From: Bacteroidota bacterium
GTDB lineage: Bacteria > Bacteroidota > Bacteroidia > Bacteroidales > B18-G4
Reading direction: 5' to 3'
Assembly (NCBI GenBank): GCA_018831055.1
Contig: JAHJRE010000232.1
Span: 1 to 37,891, forward strand
DNA length: 37,891 bases
In this document: one piece after another, positions 23,061-31,752 of the stretch
Numbering within the stretch: the stretch's first letter is position 1
How the letters are laid out: each line of letters opens with the position of its first letter
Program-made: the position numbers and the translations under genes
Notes under the pieces: generated by a model
What the model saw: only the letters and a program-made list of their open reading frames with translations
What the model was told of the DNA's origin: nothing
Database searches by the model: none

Positions 23061-24137
23061 TTATGTGGTAAGGATGTTTAAAAATCTTTCTACATTATCA
23101 TTCGCAATGGTATGGAAGTATTCTTCGCCGATATAAGCACGCAGTTCGATCCCAAAACGTCTTTCATCGGCAACGGTTTCAACCATATAATAATCAGAAC
23201 CGAAGAGAATTTTCTTTCGCAACTTTTCATTTGCCAGCATAATTTTCAGAAGCGGAAAGAATGAAGGGTTATTTAGTGTAAAGGATATATCTGCGTAAAA
23301 ATTGTCGTATTCTTCCATAAGGCTGCGAATGATATTGAACCAGTTGCCTTCTTCCTCAGGATGGCTCATATAACGCTCCCAGTAATATTCCGATCCAAAA
23401 TGTGCAAAACAGATACGGAGGTCCGGGAATTTTGCTATAAGTGACAGATAGTTCAGGGGATGCGTAAAAAGTGAACAAAGTTCTTTCCGTCTTTTTCCTT
23501 TTGTTTCTATAGGTATAGGGGAAAACGACAATAGCTTCATTAGCTCGTTATAACTTCCTTTGAACCTAACCGGATTATAAGGACTGCAATGGGCAATAAC
23601 GGGAAGCTTTCCGGCAGTGCAGTATTCATAAACAGGGAATAATCTCTCATCGGTTGGGAAATATCCAAGGGGAGGATATAATTTTATTCCCTGGAAACCA
23701 TATTCTTCAACGCTTTGACGAAGGATGTCATAATGATTTTCCCGCCTGGGATCAATATGCAGAAAGGGAATGATTTCAGGGTAATCTTTGCATAGTTCAT
23801 AAATATCCTTCAGCTGATCTTCATAGGGTCTGGGCACCGGACCTGCTCCCATAAAAGCCATATCCATTGTCAGCACAATGAAGCGTGTCCCTTCAGGATA
23901 GTATTTTCTGCATTCTTCAAATATTTTACGTTGTGAACCAAGCTTTCCGATTTGAACAAACTTAACATACCGGTCGAACATGTCCTTATCAGTAAATGGG
24001 TTTAGCCGCATAAGAGACCGGCTGACAAAATGGAACCCGACTCTGGTACGCAATACCTTGACTAAAGCTAATGGAAGAAACCGGTTGGGGATATCCTGCT
24101 CGGTAAAAATATGAATGTGACTGTTGTAAAACTGCAT
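23061..24137 (-). CDS. Amidohydrolase-family metal-dependent hydrolase
   Basis: The 358-residue protein has the amidohydrolase_2 pattern: the metal-binding HIH at residues 7-9 (NSHIHIF), IIPFLHIDPR near 118-127, GIKLYPPLG near 145-153 with a possible metal-bridging Lys, PVIAHCSPYN near 173-182, CFAHFGSEYYWERY near 239-252 and the late catalytic Asp in LFGSDYY. It would be a cytosolic TIM-barrel hydrolase or decarboxylase. The substrate is unknown. It is divergent from the LytTR response regulator, 87 bp apart. Confidence 0.85.
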   Translation of the reverse strand: MQFYNSHIHIFTEQDIPNRFLPLALVKVLRTRVGFHFVSRSLMRLNPFTDKDMFDRYVKFVQIGKLGSQRKIFEECRKYYPEGTRFIVLTMDMAFMGAGPVPRPYEDQLKDIYELCKDYPEIIPFLHIDPRRENHYDILRQSVEEYGFQGIKLYPPLGYFPTDERLFPVYEYCTAGKLPVIAHCSPYNPVRFKGSYNELMKLLSFSPIPIETKGKRRKELCSLFTHPLNYLSLIAKFPDLRICFAHFGSEYYWERYMSHPEEEGNWFNIIRSLMEEYDNFYADISFTLNNPSFFPLLKIMLANEKLRKKILFGSDYYMVETVADERRFGIELRAYIGEEYFHTIANDNVERFLNILTT

Positions 24138-24202
24138 ATCCTGTTTTATTTGTCTAAAGGTAACTATAAAAAGCTCTGTAAAGAAAACTTGAATATAATC
24201 CT

Positions 24203-24210
24203 TATATTTG
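24203..24210 (+). promoter_or_regulatory. -7 box of the LytTR regulator gene
   Basis: TATATTTG is a full match to TAnnTTTG and lies 14 bp before the ATG at 24225. No clear -33 box is seen at 19 bp. It argues against the longer open frame that starts at 24111. Confidence 0.4.
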
Positions 24211-24224
24211 TGATAACAAGGTAC

Positions 24225-24920
24225 ATGATCATGATCCTAAAATGCATCATTGTTGACGATGACGAATTGTCGCGCAAAATGTTGGAGAAACTATGCGCTC
24301 AGATTGAAGATCTGGATGTTAAAGGTTTGTTTTCCTGTGCAATGGATGCTTTGAGATATCTTGATGAAAACCTGGTTGACCTGATCTTCCTGGATATTGA
24401 AATGCCGGAAATGACAGGTCTTGATATGCTTTCCGTAAGGCAAGATTTACCCCCTGTTATTTTTATTACCGGTAAAGGACAATATGCCATTCAGGCGTTT
24501 GAACATAATGTTACCGACTACCTTGTTAAACCTGTAAACCTGACTCGCCTGGTTAAAGCAGTGGAGAAGGTTAAACAACAACTTACAAAGCATCAGGAAA
24601 AGGATGTTGATCATATTTTTATCCGTTCCGGTGGCAGGTTCATAAGGCTTAGGTTCAGCGATATCCGGTTTATAGAATCAATCGGTGATTATATTGCCTT
24701 CCACACGAAGAACGGGAAGCATATTCACCATTCGTCACTAAGAAGTATTGAAAAACAATTGAACAATAAGGATTTTGTTAAAGTTCACCGCTCATATATT
24801 GTAAACATCCATCATATTGATGAGATTGAAGATAACACACTGGTGATAGGGGATGAGTTAATACCTGTCAGCCGCTCAAACCGGTCGGTTTTATTCCAAA
24901 AATTGCGTATGCTTGAATAG
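24225..24920 (+). CDS. LytTR-family response regulator
   Basis: The 231-residue protein has an N-terminal receiver domain (CIIVDDDEL with the acidic pocket, LIFLDIEMPEMTGLDML with the phospho-accepting Asp, FITGKG, and LVKPVN with the conserved Lys). A C-terminal LytTR DNA-binding domain follows from about residue 130 (FIRSGGRFIRLRF, IESIGDYIAFHT, VKVHRSYIVNI, IPVSRSNR). Such regulators are normally paired with LytS-type histidine kinases. No kinase is adjacent here; the only one in the window is at the right edge, 13 kb away. The start at 24225 is set by a -7 box; the ATG at 24231 is an alternative. Confidence 0.92.
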   Translation: MIMILKCIIVDDDELSRKMLEKLCAQIEDLDVKGLFSCAMDALRYLDENLVDLIFLDIEMPEMTGLDMLSVRQDLPPVIFITGKGQYAIQAFEHNVTDYLVKPVNLTRLVKAVEKVKQQLTKHQEKDVDHIFIRSGGRFIRLRFSDIRFIESIGDYIAFHTKNGKHIHHSSLRSIEKQLNNKDFVKVHRSYIVNIHHIDEIEDNTLVIGDELIPVSRSNRSVLFQKLRMLE

Positions 24921-24943
24921 CAGACGTGAATTTCGTATATTTG
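24913..24943 (+). promoter_or_regulatory. Candidate promoter of the DUF4114 gene
   Basis: TTGA (24913-24916) and TATATTTG (24936-24943) are 19 bp apart. The -7 box is a full match to TAnnTTTG and the -33 box is partial. It overlaps the end of the LytTR gene and would give a leader of about 110 nt. A second -7-like box (TAATTTTG) lies at 25007-25014. Confidence 0.4.
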
Positions 24944-25060
24944 TGCAGGTCAACGGCATTTTCATGCCATTCATCGAAATTTCAATTCCATAGTAACTTT
25001 TTGCATTAATTTTGATATAAGAGGTGCGGAATCTTATACTAAATCTAATCTTATTTTGCT

Positions 25061-27562
25061 ATGTCGACAAAAAGCCAACTCATTGCATTCCTGTTTGTAT
25101 TTTTTATTCTTACAGGAAGTTTTTTCTCCAGGATAAATGCGCAAAACTATAATTACATGGGAAGCTGGGATAATCTGGGTGTTCCTGATTATCTGCTTCC
25201 TGAAGGAGACAGCGTAAGTTATCCCTTCCTTCAGGCTATATGGATTTCTCTACCGGAGGGAAAATCGGTTCCCATTTTTAATCCTCAATACATAGCTGCA
25301 GGATTTGATATGGATGTGTTTGTCACGGATACTACGGAAATATGGATTTCATATGCTCATGACGGAGCAAAATTCCTGAATGTCATGGGGTATTACACCT
25401 ATGACCTCAATAATCCATCACGTAGTATTCCTGATTCAACCATTACTATCTTTTTTCCGAACCATTCACAGGTGAACAAAGGCGGTGGTTTGCTTCCCGG
25501 GGATAAGATTTATCTTGGGGAGTTTATGCCAAACACAGGGATAGGCTGGGTGATGCTGGCCGATGGTTTCGTGGGGGGAAATGTAACACCCGGGCGTTGG
25601 ACTTTATATTCCAATCAAAACTGGAATCCTGAACCGGATACCAGTATCCGTAAACATACCGTCATTCTGGAAGATACTATTAATGAGTTACTTGTTGTAG
25701 GTATGGAAGACATACGCCGCGACAGTCTTACATCACCTTATGGTGGTTGCGACAACGACTTCAACGATGCGGTCTTTTATGTCACAGCCAGTAATTTCAG
25801 CGCCATAGATTCAGGTAATTATAATTACTTTGATGGACCTCCGGGAGGAGTAACTTCTGGTAATAACGGTGGTGTTGAAAGCAATGGCACTCTGGCTCAT
25901 AAGATTGCCAAACGGAACTTCGAACGAATGAAGAACCGCAGCCCATATGATTACGATGATATGAAAACCCTTCCTTTACTGGCCGAGGAAAGGATGCAGA
26001 AAATTCTGAATCGTGATGCAGAAATGTCGGATCTGATTAGTTTTATCCCCGATTCTACTGTACTTAGTGCCCAGGCTTACGTTTCAACTCCTTACGATTT
26101 ATTAAACATCACCAATGCCGTGGAAGTATTTTCTGCTGATTACTTTACTCCTGAAAACCAAAGAATATCAGCTATCCTGGCAACCCGTACCGAAAACAAG
26201 GTATATGAGCATACCAAGTTTATCTGCGATAGAATGACCGGAGCAGAGTTATTGGATATCGATCACATTATGGTGATGAATCACTGGTTCATTGTTGCCA
26301 GAATGATGCAGCGTGACGGAACAATGGAATATGTTTCCGGATTTACCGCTTATGTTGGTGAAGGTGAATATTTAATTGACAATCACTGGAGTGTTGAGGA
26401 TTTTGAGAATCATGCCAACAATTACAATTTCCAGTTTTGGGCAGCCAATAAATCCATTGTAAGATACCTTATGACGGAAACCCTTGAACTGCTGAACAAT
26501 AATGGGAATGTTTCCTATAAAAACCTCACCAAACCTCCAATTCCACAGGTTTTTGTCAGAAGCGGCAAATATCAGGGAGGGGAGTTGATCCTGGATATTC
26601 AGAATAACAACCATTCCGGAGAGTTGGAGCTTTTTGGCAGCTATACTGCTTCCGAAACCATGCAAAGGGAAAATATAGTATATAATGTTACGCTTACCGG
26701 ACAACCTCGTGAAAAGATCAGCCTGCCAACAGGAGGGATATTTGATATCGGTCTATCTGTTGTCAACTACGGAAACTCTCAGTCAGATGTTATTTATTTT
26801 TCTGATGGTCCCTGGGGTATTGATTATGAAGAAGGCGGCGCTACAACAGCTTATTATGAAGTTTTTCCGGAGTATCCTGTAATGCCGGTGTCGGCTACTA
26901 TTTTTCCCCTCGAACGAAGTGTAAAGATGGAGGGTATGGTAAAGGACTATATTTCGATATACAAAGCCGTTTTGCCGGCGAATGAGCTTCTGGATGCATC
27001 CGGTTATAACGCACTTGAATTTGAAGCTTATGGCAGCCATCAACTGGTGGTAACTATTGTGAAGAATAGCATTGATAACTGGACTGACCAGTTCAGAGCC
27101 ATAGTGAACCTGACCGAAGAGCAGACCATTTATACCTTGCCGTTCTCATCGTTTATCAGTGTTGCCTATCCTGAGTTTTCTGCAGATGATATTGCAAATG
27201 TTGTATTTTCTGTTGTCGGGAACGGTTCACATATGGAAGAATATGAACTTGGTGTGGGCAGCGTGGCTTTTGTTTATAAAGGAGTTTTTGGTGTTGATGA
27301 GCTGAATTTAGGGAATGCCGTTACAGCCTATCCTAATCCTTTCACCAATCATACCTTGGTGCAGTTAAATCTGGAATCTCCAACGGAAGCAGAAATCACA
27401 GTCTTCGACATGACCGGAAGGGAAGTCTTATCTGCCAACCGGATGTTCCGTGAAGGACAGAACTCATTCACCCTGGAAAGAGGAACACTTGAAAAGGGGA
27501 TGTATGTGATGCAGATCAACGGATCCGGTGTTAGGTCTACCCTGAAGCTCATGATCCGGTAA
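25061..27562 (+). CDS. Exported DUF4114 domain protein with type IX sorting domain
   Basis: The 833-residue protein has a signal peptide (residues 1-27, ending INAQ). Residues about 80-245 form a DUF4114-like domain with the characteristic VVGMEDIRRDS followed by CDNDFNDAVFYV (about 218-245), an Asp-rich, probably calcium-binding stretch. Residues 280-560 contain no motif I know. A jelly-roll-like region follows, and residues 755-833 are a type A T9SS domain (AYPNPFTNHTLVQLNL, KGMYVMQI, LKLMIR). It is probably surface-attached or secreted. Function is unknown; ligand or cell adhesion is possible. It has a 140-bp upstream spacer after the LytTR gene, which might regulate it. Confidence 0.88.
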   Translation: MSTKSQLIAFLFVFFILTGSFFSRINAQNYNYMGSWDNLGVPDYLLPEGDSVSYPFLQAIWISLPEGKSVPIFNPQYIAAGFDMDVFVTDTTEIWISYAHDGAKFLNVMGYYTYDLNNPSRSIPDSTITIFFPNHSQVNKGGGLLPGDKIYLGEFMPNTGIGWVMLADGFVGGNVTPGRWTLYSNQNWNPEPDTSIRKHTVILEDTINELLVVGMEDIRRDSLTSPYGGCDNDFNDAVFYVTASNFSAIDSGNYNYFDGPPGGVTSGNNGGVESNGTLAHKIAKRNFERMKNRSPYDYDDMKTLPLLAEERMQKILNRDAEMSDLISFIPDSTVLSAQAYVSTPYDLLNITNAVEVFSADYFTPENQRISAILATRTENKVYEHTKFICDRMTGAELLDIDHIMVMNHWFIVARMMQRDGTMEYVSGFTAYVGEGEYLIDNHWSVEDFENHANNYNFQFWAANKSIVRYLMTETLELLNNNGNVSYKNLTKPPIPQVFVRSGKYQGGELILDIQNNNHSGELELFGSYTASETMQRENIVYNVTLTGQPREKISLPTGGIFDIGLSVVNYGNSQSDVIYFSDGPWGIDYEEGGATTAYYEVFPEYPVMPVSATIFPLERSVKMEGMVKDYISIYKAVLPANELLDASGYNALEFEAYGSHQLVVTIVKNSIDNWTDQFRAIVNLTEEQTIYTLPFSSFISVAYPEFSADDIANVVFSVVGNGSHMEEYELGVGSVAFVYKGVFGVDELNLGNAVTAYPNPFTNHTLVQLNLESPTEAEITVFDMTGREVLSANRMFREGQNSFTLERGTLEKGMYVMQINGSGVRSTLKLMIR

Positions 27563-27606
27563 AATCAGTAAGTTTTGCTTGTTAAAAATAAAATTCAGAT
27601 AAAAGA

Positions 27607-27637
27607 TTTCATGATTTAAAAATAATCTGTACCTTTG
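27607..27637 (+). promoter_or_regulatory. Promoter of rpsT
   Basis: TTTC (27607-27610) and TACCTTTG (27630-27637) are 19 bp apart. The -7 box matches TAnnTTTG fully and is identical to the -7 box of rpsF. The leader before the rpsT ATG is about 35 nt. Confidence 0.6.
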
Positions 27638-27679
27638 CCCCCTCAAAATGAATTTGAGACAGGATTAAACTTAAGATAC

Positions 27680-27931
27680 ATGGCAAATCATAAATCTGCG
27701 ATCAAACGCATCAGGCAAATCGAAACCAGAAAGATCAGGAACCGTTATCATTCCAAAACCATGAGGAATGCAGTCAGGAAATTCAGAAGTTTAACCAGCA
27801 AGGATGAAGCCCTTCAAAGTTTTCCTAAACTGGTATCCATGATCGATAAGCTGGCCAAGAACAGGATTATTCACAAGAATAAGGCTTCTAATCTTAAATC
27901 CAAGCTTGCCAGGCAGATACAGACTATGTAA
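27680..27931 (+). CDS. rpsT: 30S ribosomal protein S20
   Basis: The 83-residue basic protein starts [13 protein letters not shown], the diagnostic S20 N-terminus, and contains [11 protein letters not shown] and [16 protein letters not shown], which match the helical bundle that binds 16S rRNA. The ATG at 27680 is used; the frame stays open 15 codons upstream, but those overlap the promoter -7 box. It is monocistronic, with its own promoter and a strong terminator. S20 is often autoregulated through its leader, but no leader structure is evident here. Confidence 0.96.
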   Translation: MANHKSAIKRIRQIETRKIRNRYHSKTMRNAVRKFRSLTSKDEALQSFPKLVSMIDKLAKNRIIHKNKASNLKSKLARQIQTM

Positions 27932-27951
27932 AAATATTTCACAGGAATAAT

Positions 27952-27986
27952 AAAAAAAGTCTTACCGGAAGGTGAGACTTTTTTTA
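27952..27986 (+). terminator. Rho-independent terminator of rpsT
   Basis: AAAAAAAGTCTTACC (27952-27966) pairs with GGTGAGACTTTTTTT (27971-27985) with one G-U pair around a GGAA tetraloop. The T run forms the tail. Confidence 0.92.
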
Positions 27987-27999
27987 TTTCCGGGAACTA

Positions 28000-28716
28000 A
28001 TGGATAAAGGTTTATCCATGAAGAAATACGAACCCATATTAAGTATCAAACAATGGGCGGAAGAAGACAGGCCCAGGGAGAAGCTGCTTCTTAAAGGGAG
28101 GAAACATTTAAGCAACGCGGAATTGCTTGCCATTATCCTGGGTTCCGGCACCCGTAAGGAAACAGCGGTAGATATCTCAAAGAAGCTTCTTAACGCCCAT
28201 CAGGGTAACTTGTTTGAGATATCCAAATTAAGCCTGAGGGAACTTACAGAATTCAGCGGGATTGGTAAAGCCAGGGCTGTATCCATTATGGCAGCACTGG
28301 AACTGGCAAACCGCAAGAATTCCTGGGAACCTATACAGCGTAAAGCTATTCATTGCAGCAAAGATGTTTTCGATATTTTGAGCGGGGAACTGAGTGAATG
28401 TCTTTATGAAGAGTTTTGGATATTGCTTTTAAACCGGGCCAATAAAATTCTGAACAAGGTCCGCCTGAGTGAGGGGGGATTATCAGGAACTGTTGCCGAT
28501 CCCAGAAAAATATTCAAGATAGCTATCGAGCATCAGGCTTCTTCGGTCATCCTTTGTCATAATCATCCCTCCGGGAATGTAAAACCCAGCGAATCGGATA
28601 TTAACCTGACAAAAAAGATCGTCACCACCGGGAATATTATGGATATCACCATCCTGGATCATGTGATTATCGGGGAAAGGGAGTATTATAGTTTTGCGGA
28701 TGAAAACATGTTGTGA
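28000..28716 (+). CDS. radC: RadC family JAB-domain protein
   Basis: The 238-residue protein has an N-terminal UPF0758 helix-hairpin-helix region (RPREKLLLKG, LSNAELLAIILGSGT, LTEFSGIGKARAVSI). A C-terminal JAB/MPN domain follows with the metal-binding signature LCHNHPSGNVKPSESD (about residues 185-200; two His and an Asp). It was once thought to be a repair protein; its real role is unclear, though related proteins occur with mobile and defence genes. It stands alone after the rpsT terminator, and a second ATG (codon 7) is also possible as start. Confidence 0.93.
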   Translation: MDKGLSMKKYEPILSIKQWAEEDRPREKLLLKGRKHLSNAELLAIILGSGTRKETAVDISKKLLNAHQGNLFEISKLSLRELTEFSGIGKARAVSIMAALELANRKNSWEPIQRKAIHCSKDVFDILSGELSECLYEEFWILLLNRANKILNKVRLSEGGLSGTVADPRKIFKIAIEHQASSVILCHNHPSGNVKPSESDINLTKKIVTTGNIMDITILDHVIIGEREYYSFADENML

Positions 28717-28747
28717 GAATTCTTAATTTTGAAATTTAAATTTATCA

Positions 28748-29893
28748 ATGTTGAAGATATTGACCATCATCGGTGCCCGGCCTCAGATCATCAAAGCCGC
28801 TGCTTTGAGCCGGGCTATCCGCAATGAATACTCTGGGAGTATCAGGGAAATTATCCTGCATACCGGTCAGCATTACGACCGAAACATGTCGCAGGTCTTT
28901 ATTGATGAGATGGAAATTCCCAGGCCCGATTATAACCTTGAGGTAGGTTCCGGTACGCATGGGGTGCAGACGGGCCGCATGATTATGGGCATCGAAGAAG
29001 TTTTACTTAAAGAGAATCCTGATTATCTTGTGCTCTTCGGAGATACAAATTCAACTCTTGCCGGTGCTGTCGCAGGCAGCAAGCTTCACATACCGGTTGT
29101 GCATATTGAGGCCGGTTTACGGTCGTTTAACAAAAACATGCCGGAAGAGATCAACCGTATCGTTTGCGATCATGCCTCCACATTGCTTTTTTCTCCGACC
29201 ATGACGGGTTTCCATAATCTTGTCAGGGAAGGGTTTAATCCAACGGCCAAACCTCCATATAACATTGATAATCCAGGAATATACCACTGCGGGGATATCA
29301 TGTTTGATAACAGTCTTTATTTTGCTGATCTTGCCGGCCGCAAATCACAAATACTGGATCAAATGGGGCTCAAAGGAGATTCTTTTATCCTGAGTACTAT
29401 ACACCGCGACAATAACACTGATGAGCCCGGCCGCCTGGAAGCGATCATCCGGGGAATCATAGCTGTTGCTGAGATTTTTAGCGGCAGGATCGTGTTGCCT
29501 CTGCATCCGCGGACAGCTAAGATATTGAAGGAAAGGTCCGGACAGGAACCTTATAACAAATTTCTGAACCACGAAAAGATTTTAATTACTGATCCGGTTT
29601 CTTTCCTGGATATTATCCTGCTTGAAAAAAATGCGGAACTTATCATGACTGATTCAGGAGGAGTTCAGAAGGAGGCCTATTTCTTTGAAAAGCCTTGTAT
29701 AATTCTTCGATCTGAAACAGAATGGAAAGAAATTGTAGAAGCGGGAGCCGGCATCGTCACCGATGCTTCGGAGGAAAGGATCCTGGAGGCATATAAAACT
29801 CTGACTGCAAAAAATAATATTGAATACCCCCGGGTCTTCGGTGATGGCCATGCAGCCGGTTTTATCTGTAAAGCAATGCTTAGCAATAAATAA
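28748..29893 (+). CDS. Non-hydrolysing UDP-N-acetylglucosamine 2-epimerase (WecB/WbpI-like)
   Basis: The 381-residue protein is a GT-B fold epimerase with IIGARPQIIKAAALSRAI (about 7-24), LHTGQHYDRNMS, FGDTNSTLAG (about 98-107), HIEAGLRSFNKNMPEEINR (about 119-137), HRDNN and DSGGVQKEAYFFEKP (about 302-316). It converts UDP-GlcNAc to UDP-ManNAc or a related sugar. The RSFNKNMPEEINR and GSGTHGVQTGRM forms resemble the WbpI branch, which works on UDP-2,3-diacetamido-uronic acid, so the exact substrate is open. It is probably for surface polysaccharide. It is followed 11 bp later by nhaA. Confidence 0.88.
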   Translation: MLKILTIIGARPQIIKAAALSRAIRNEYSGSIREIILHTGQHYDRNMSQVFIDEMEIPRPDYNLEVGSGTHGVQTGRMIMGIEEVLLKENPDYLVLFGDTNSTLAGAVAGSKLHIPVVHIEAGLRSFNKNMPEEINRIVCDHASTLLFSPTMTGFHNLVREGFNPTAKPPYNIDNPGIYHCGDIMFDNSLYFADLAGRKSQILDQMGLKGDSFILSTIHRDNNTDEPGRLEAIIRGIIAVAEIFSGRIVLPLHPRTAKILKERSGQEPYNKFLNHEKILITDPVSFLDIILLEKNAELIMTDSGGVQKEAYFFEKPCIILRSETEWKEIVEAGAGIVTDASEERILEAYKTLTAKNNIEYPRVFGDGHAAGFICKAMLSNK

Positions 29894-29904
29894 CGAATAT
29901 TGTC

Positions 29905-31248
29905 ATGGCAGAGAGAAACAGTTCAACCACGAATTTCAATATCACTAACTTCGTTAGGGAAGAATCGCTTGCCGGGATACTTTTGATTGCAGTGACCATT
30001 GCTGCTCTGATCTGGGCGAATTCAGCATACTATGAAGAGTACCACTATCTTTGGCATGAACTGAAAGCCGGTTTCGTTTTCGGGGATTTTAGTCTGGTAA
30101 CATCGTTGCATCATTGGATCAACGACGGATTGATGGCTATTTTTTTCTTTGCTATCGGATTGGAGATTAAAAGAGAAGTGCTGGCCGGTGAGTTGTCAAC
30201 CCTGAAAAAAGCCAGTCTTCCGATTTTTGCAGCCATCGGGGGTATGCTGGTCCCGGCATTGATATATACCTTTGTAAACTCTGGTGATCCTGAATTTGCA
30301 AAAGGCTGGGGCATCCCAATGGCTACAGATATTGCCTTTGCTTTGGGTTTATTGTCGCTTCTCGGTAACAAGGTTAATATAAACCTGAAAATATTCCTTA
30401 CAGCACTTGCTATTGCCGACGACCTGGGTGCGATTCTGATCATCGCCATTTTCTACACCGAGACCATAGAGATCATGGAACTCGTTTATGCGGGCTTCTT
30501 CCTTTCGGTTTTGTTTATTGCAAACAGGATGGGTGTAAGACGCACAACATTTTATGCAATTGTAGGACTGTTGGGTGTTTGGTCATCTTTCCTGTATTCA
30601 GGAGTGCACGCTACCATAGCCGGCGTCCTCATTGCTATGACTATACCCGTGAGGCCGAAAGTCAGAGAAAATGATTTTATCGATGGTTTATCACGCCTTC
30701 TGGATAAATTTAAAAGGGAAAGACCCAATGACTCCACTCTGCTCACTGAAAAACAATCACATCTGATCAACGACATCTGCAAGCTTAGCGATGATTCAAA
30801 TACTCCCCTTCAAAAACTGGAACATGCCCTTCATCCTGTTGTTGCCTATTTCATTTTGCCTGTGTTCGCTATTAGTAATGCAGGAATTCATGTGGAAGGA
30901 AATATTTTGAGCCTTGTGTTTCATCCCATTTCTATCGGCATTATTGCCGGGTTGCTTTTTGGGAAATTTATCGGGATAACCCTGTTCAGCCTGCTTGCCG
31001 TAAAGGCCAAATGGGCAACCCTTCCCAGTGGTGTGACCTGGAAACAGATATATGGAGTGGGCTTTCTTGCAGGAATCGGTTTTACCATGTCGATCTTCAT
31101 TTCCGATCTTGCTTTCGTTTCGGATGAATATGTGCAAATAGCCAAGGTTGGTATAATAGTCGATTCGGTGATCGCTGCGATTATTGGTATGGCAATATTA
31201 ACCTGGAAGAGCAAAACCAAGAAAACGGAACAAAATAAAACAAAATAG
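29905..31248 (+). CDS. nhaA: Na+/H+ antiporter NhaA
   Basis: This 447-residue inner-membrane protein has the NhaA signatures: IGLEIKREVLAGEL (about 87-100), GIPMATDIAFALGLLSLLG (about 136-154) and ALAIADDLGAIL with the paired aspartates Asp172 and Asp173 that bind Na+/H+. GVHATIAGVLIAM and GFTMSIFISDLAF follow. It exports Na+ in exchange for protons in pH and salt homeostasis. The loop at about residues 255-305, rich in charged residues, and the Lys-rich C-terminal tail are cytosolic. It lies directly after the epimerase gene. Confidence 0.96.
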   Translation: MAERNSSTTNFNITNFVREESLAGILLIAVTIAALIWANSAYYEEYHYLWHELKAGFVFGDFSLVTSLHHWINDGLMAIFFFAIGLEIKREVLAGELSTLKKASLPIFAAIGGMLVPALIYTFVNSGDPEFAKGWGIPMATDIAFALGLLSLLGNKVNINLKIFLTALAIADDLGAILIIAIFYTETIEIMELVYAGFFLSVLFIANRMGVRRTTFYAIVGLLGVWSSFLYSGVHATIAGVLIAMTIPVRPKVRENDFIDGLSRLLDKFKRERPNDSTLLTEKQSHLINDICKLSDDSNTPLQKLEHALHPVVAYFILPVFAISNAGIHVEGNILSLVFHPISIGIIAGLLFGKFIGITLFSLLAVKAKWATLPSGVTWKQIYGVGFLAGIGFTMSIFISDLAFVSDEYVQIAKVGIIVDSVIAAIIGMAILTWKSKTKKTEQNKTK

Positions 31249-31273
31249 TATCTCAAACTAAATACTGTTTTTT

Positions 31274-31750
31274 ATGGATTCAAAACAAGCTCACCCTCTG
31301 ATTAAAATTTTGAAATCAACGGAAAGGATCCTGATCTCTGTTATCATGATCATATTTTTTGCCATCCTGATCTTTGCTTTTATCGATATTATTTATGTGA
31401 TCATCCAGAAAATTATTGAGCATCCCATCCTGATCATTGATGCCGATAGTTTGATGGAACTTTTCAGCCTCTTCCTGATCATACTATTGGGACTGGAGCT
31501 TTTGGAAACCATCAAAGCATATCTTATGGAAGATGTTGTACATGTTGAACTGGTTGTGCTGGTTGCCATTATAGCGTTATCAAGGAAAGTTATCATCTGG
31601 GATTTTAATAAGTACTCCTACACAGAGCTGATCAGCCTTTCCGGGATGATCCTTGCACTTAGCATTTCATACTACCTGATCAAACGTGCCGATCTGGTTA
31701 TTAAAATACCCCGAAAGAAGAAAAAGGAAGATATAGCGGAACAAGAATAG
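31274..31750 (+). CDS. PsiE-like membrane protein
   Basis: The 158-residue protein has four membrane helices and the conserved PsiE (phosphate-starvation-inducible E) core LMELFSLFLIILLGLELLET (about 61-80), with HVELVVLVAIIALSRKVIIW (92-111). PsiE family function is unknown. The C-terminal KIPRKKKKED is cytosolic. It lies 25 bp after nhaA and 2 bp before the ferritin/VIT1 gene, so it is likely cotranscribed with both. Confidence 0.85.
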   Translation: MDSKQAHPLIKILKSTERILISVIMIIFFAILIFAFIDIIYVIIQKIIEHPILIIDADSLMELFSLFLIILLGLELLETIKAYLMEDVVHVELVVLVAIIALSRKVIIWDFNKYSYTELISLSGMILALSISYYLIKRADLVIKIPRKKKKEDIAEQE

Positions 31751-31752
31751 AT

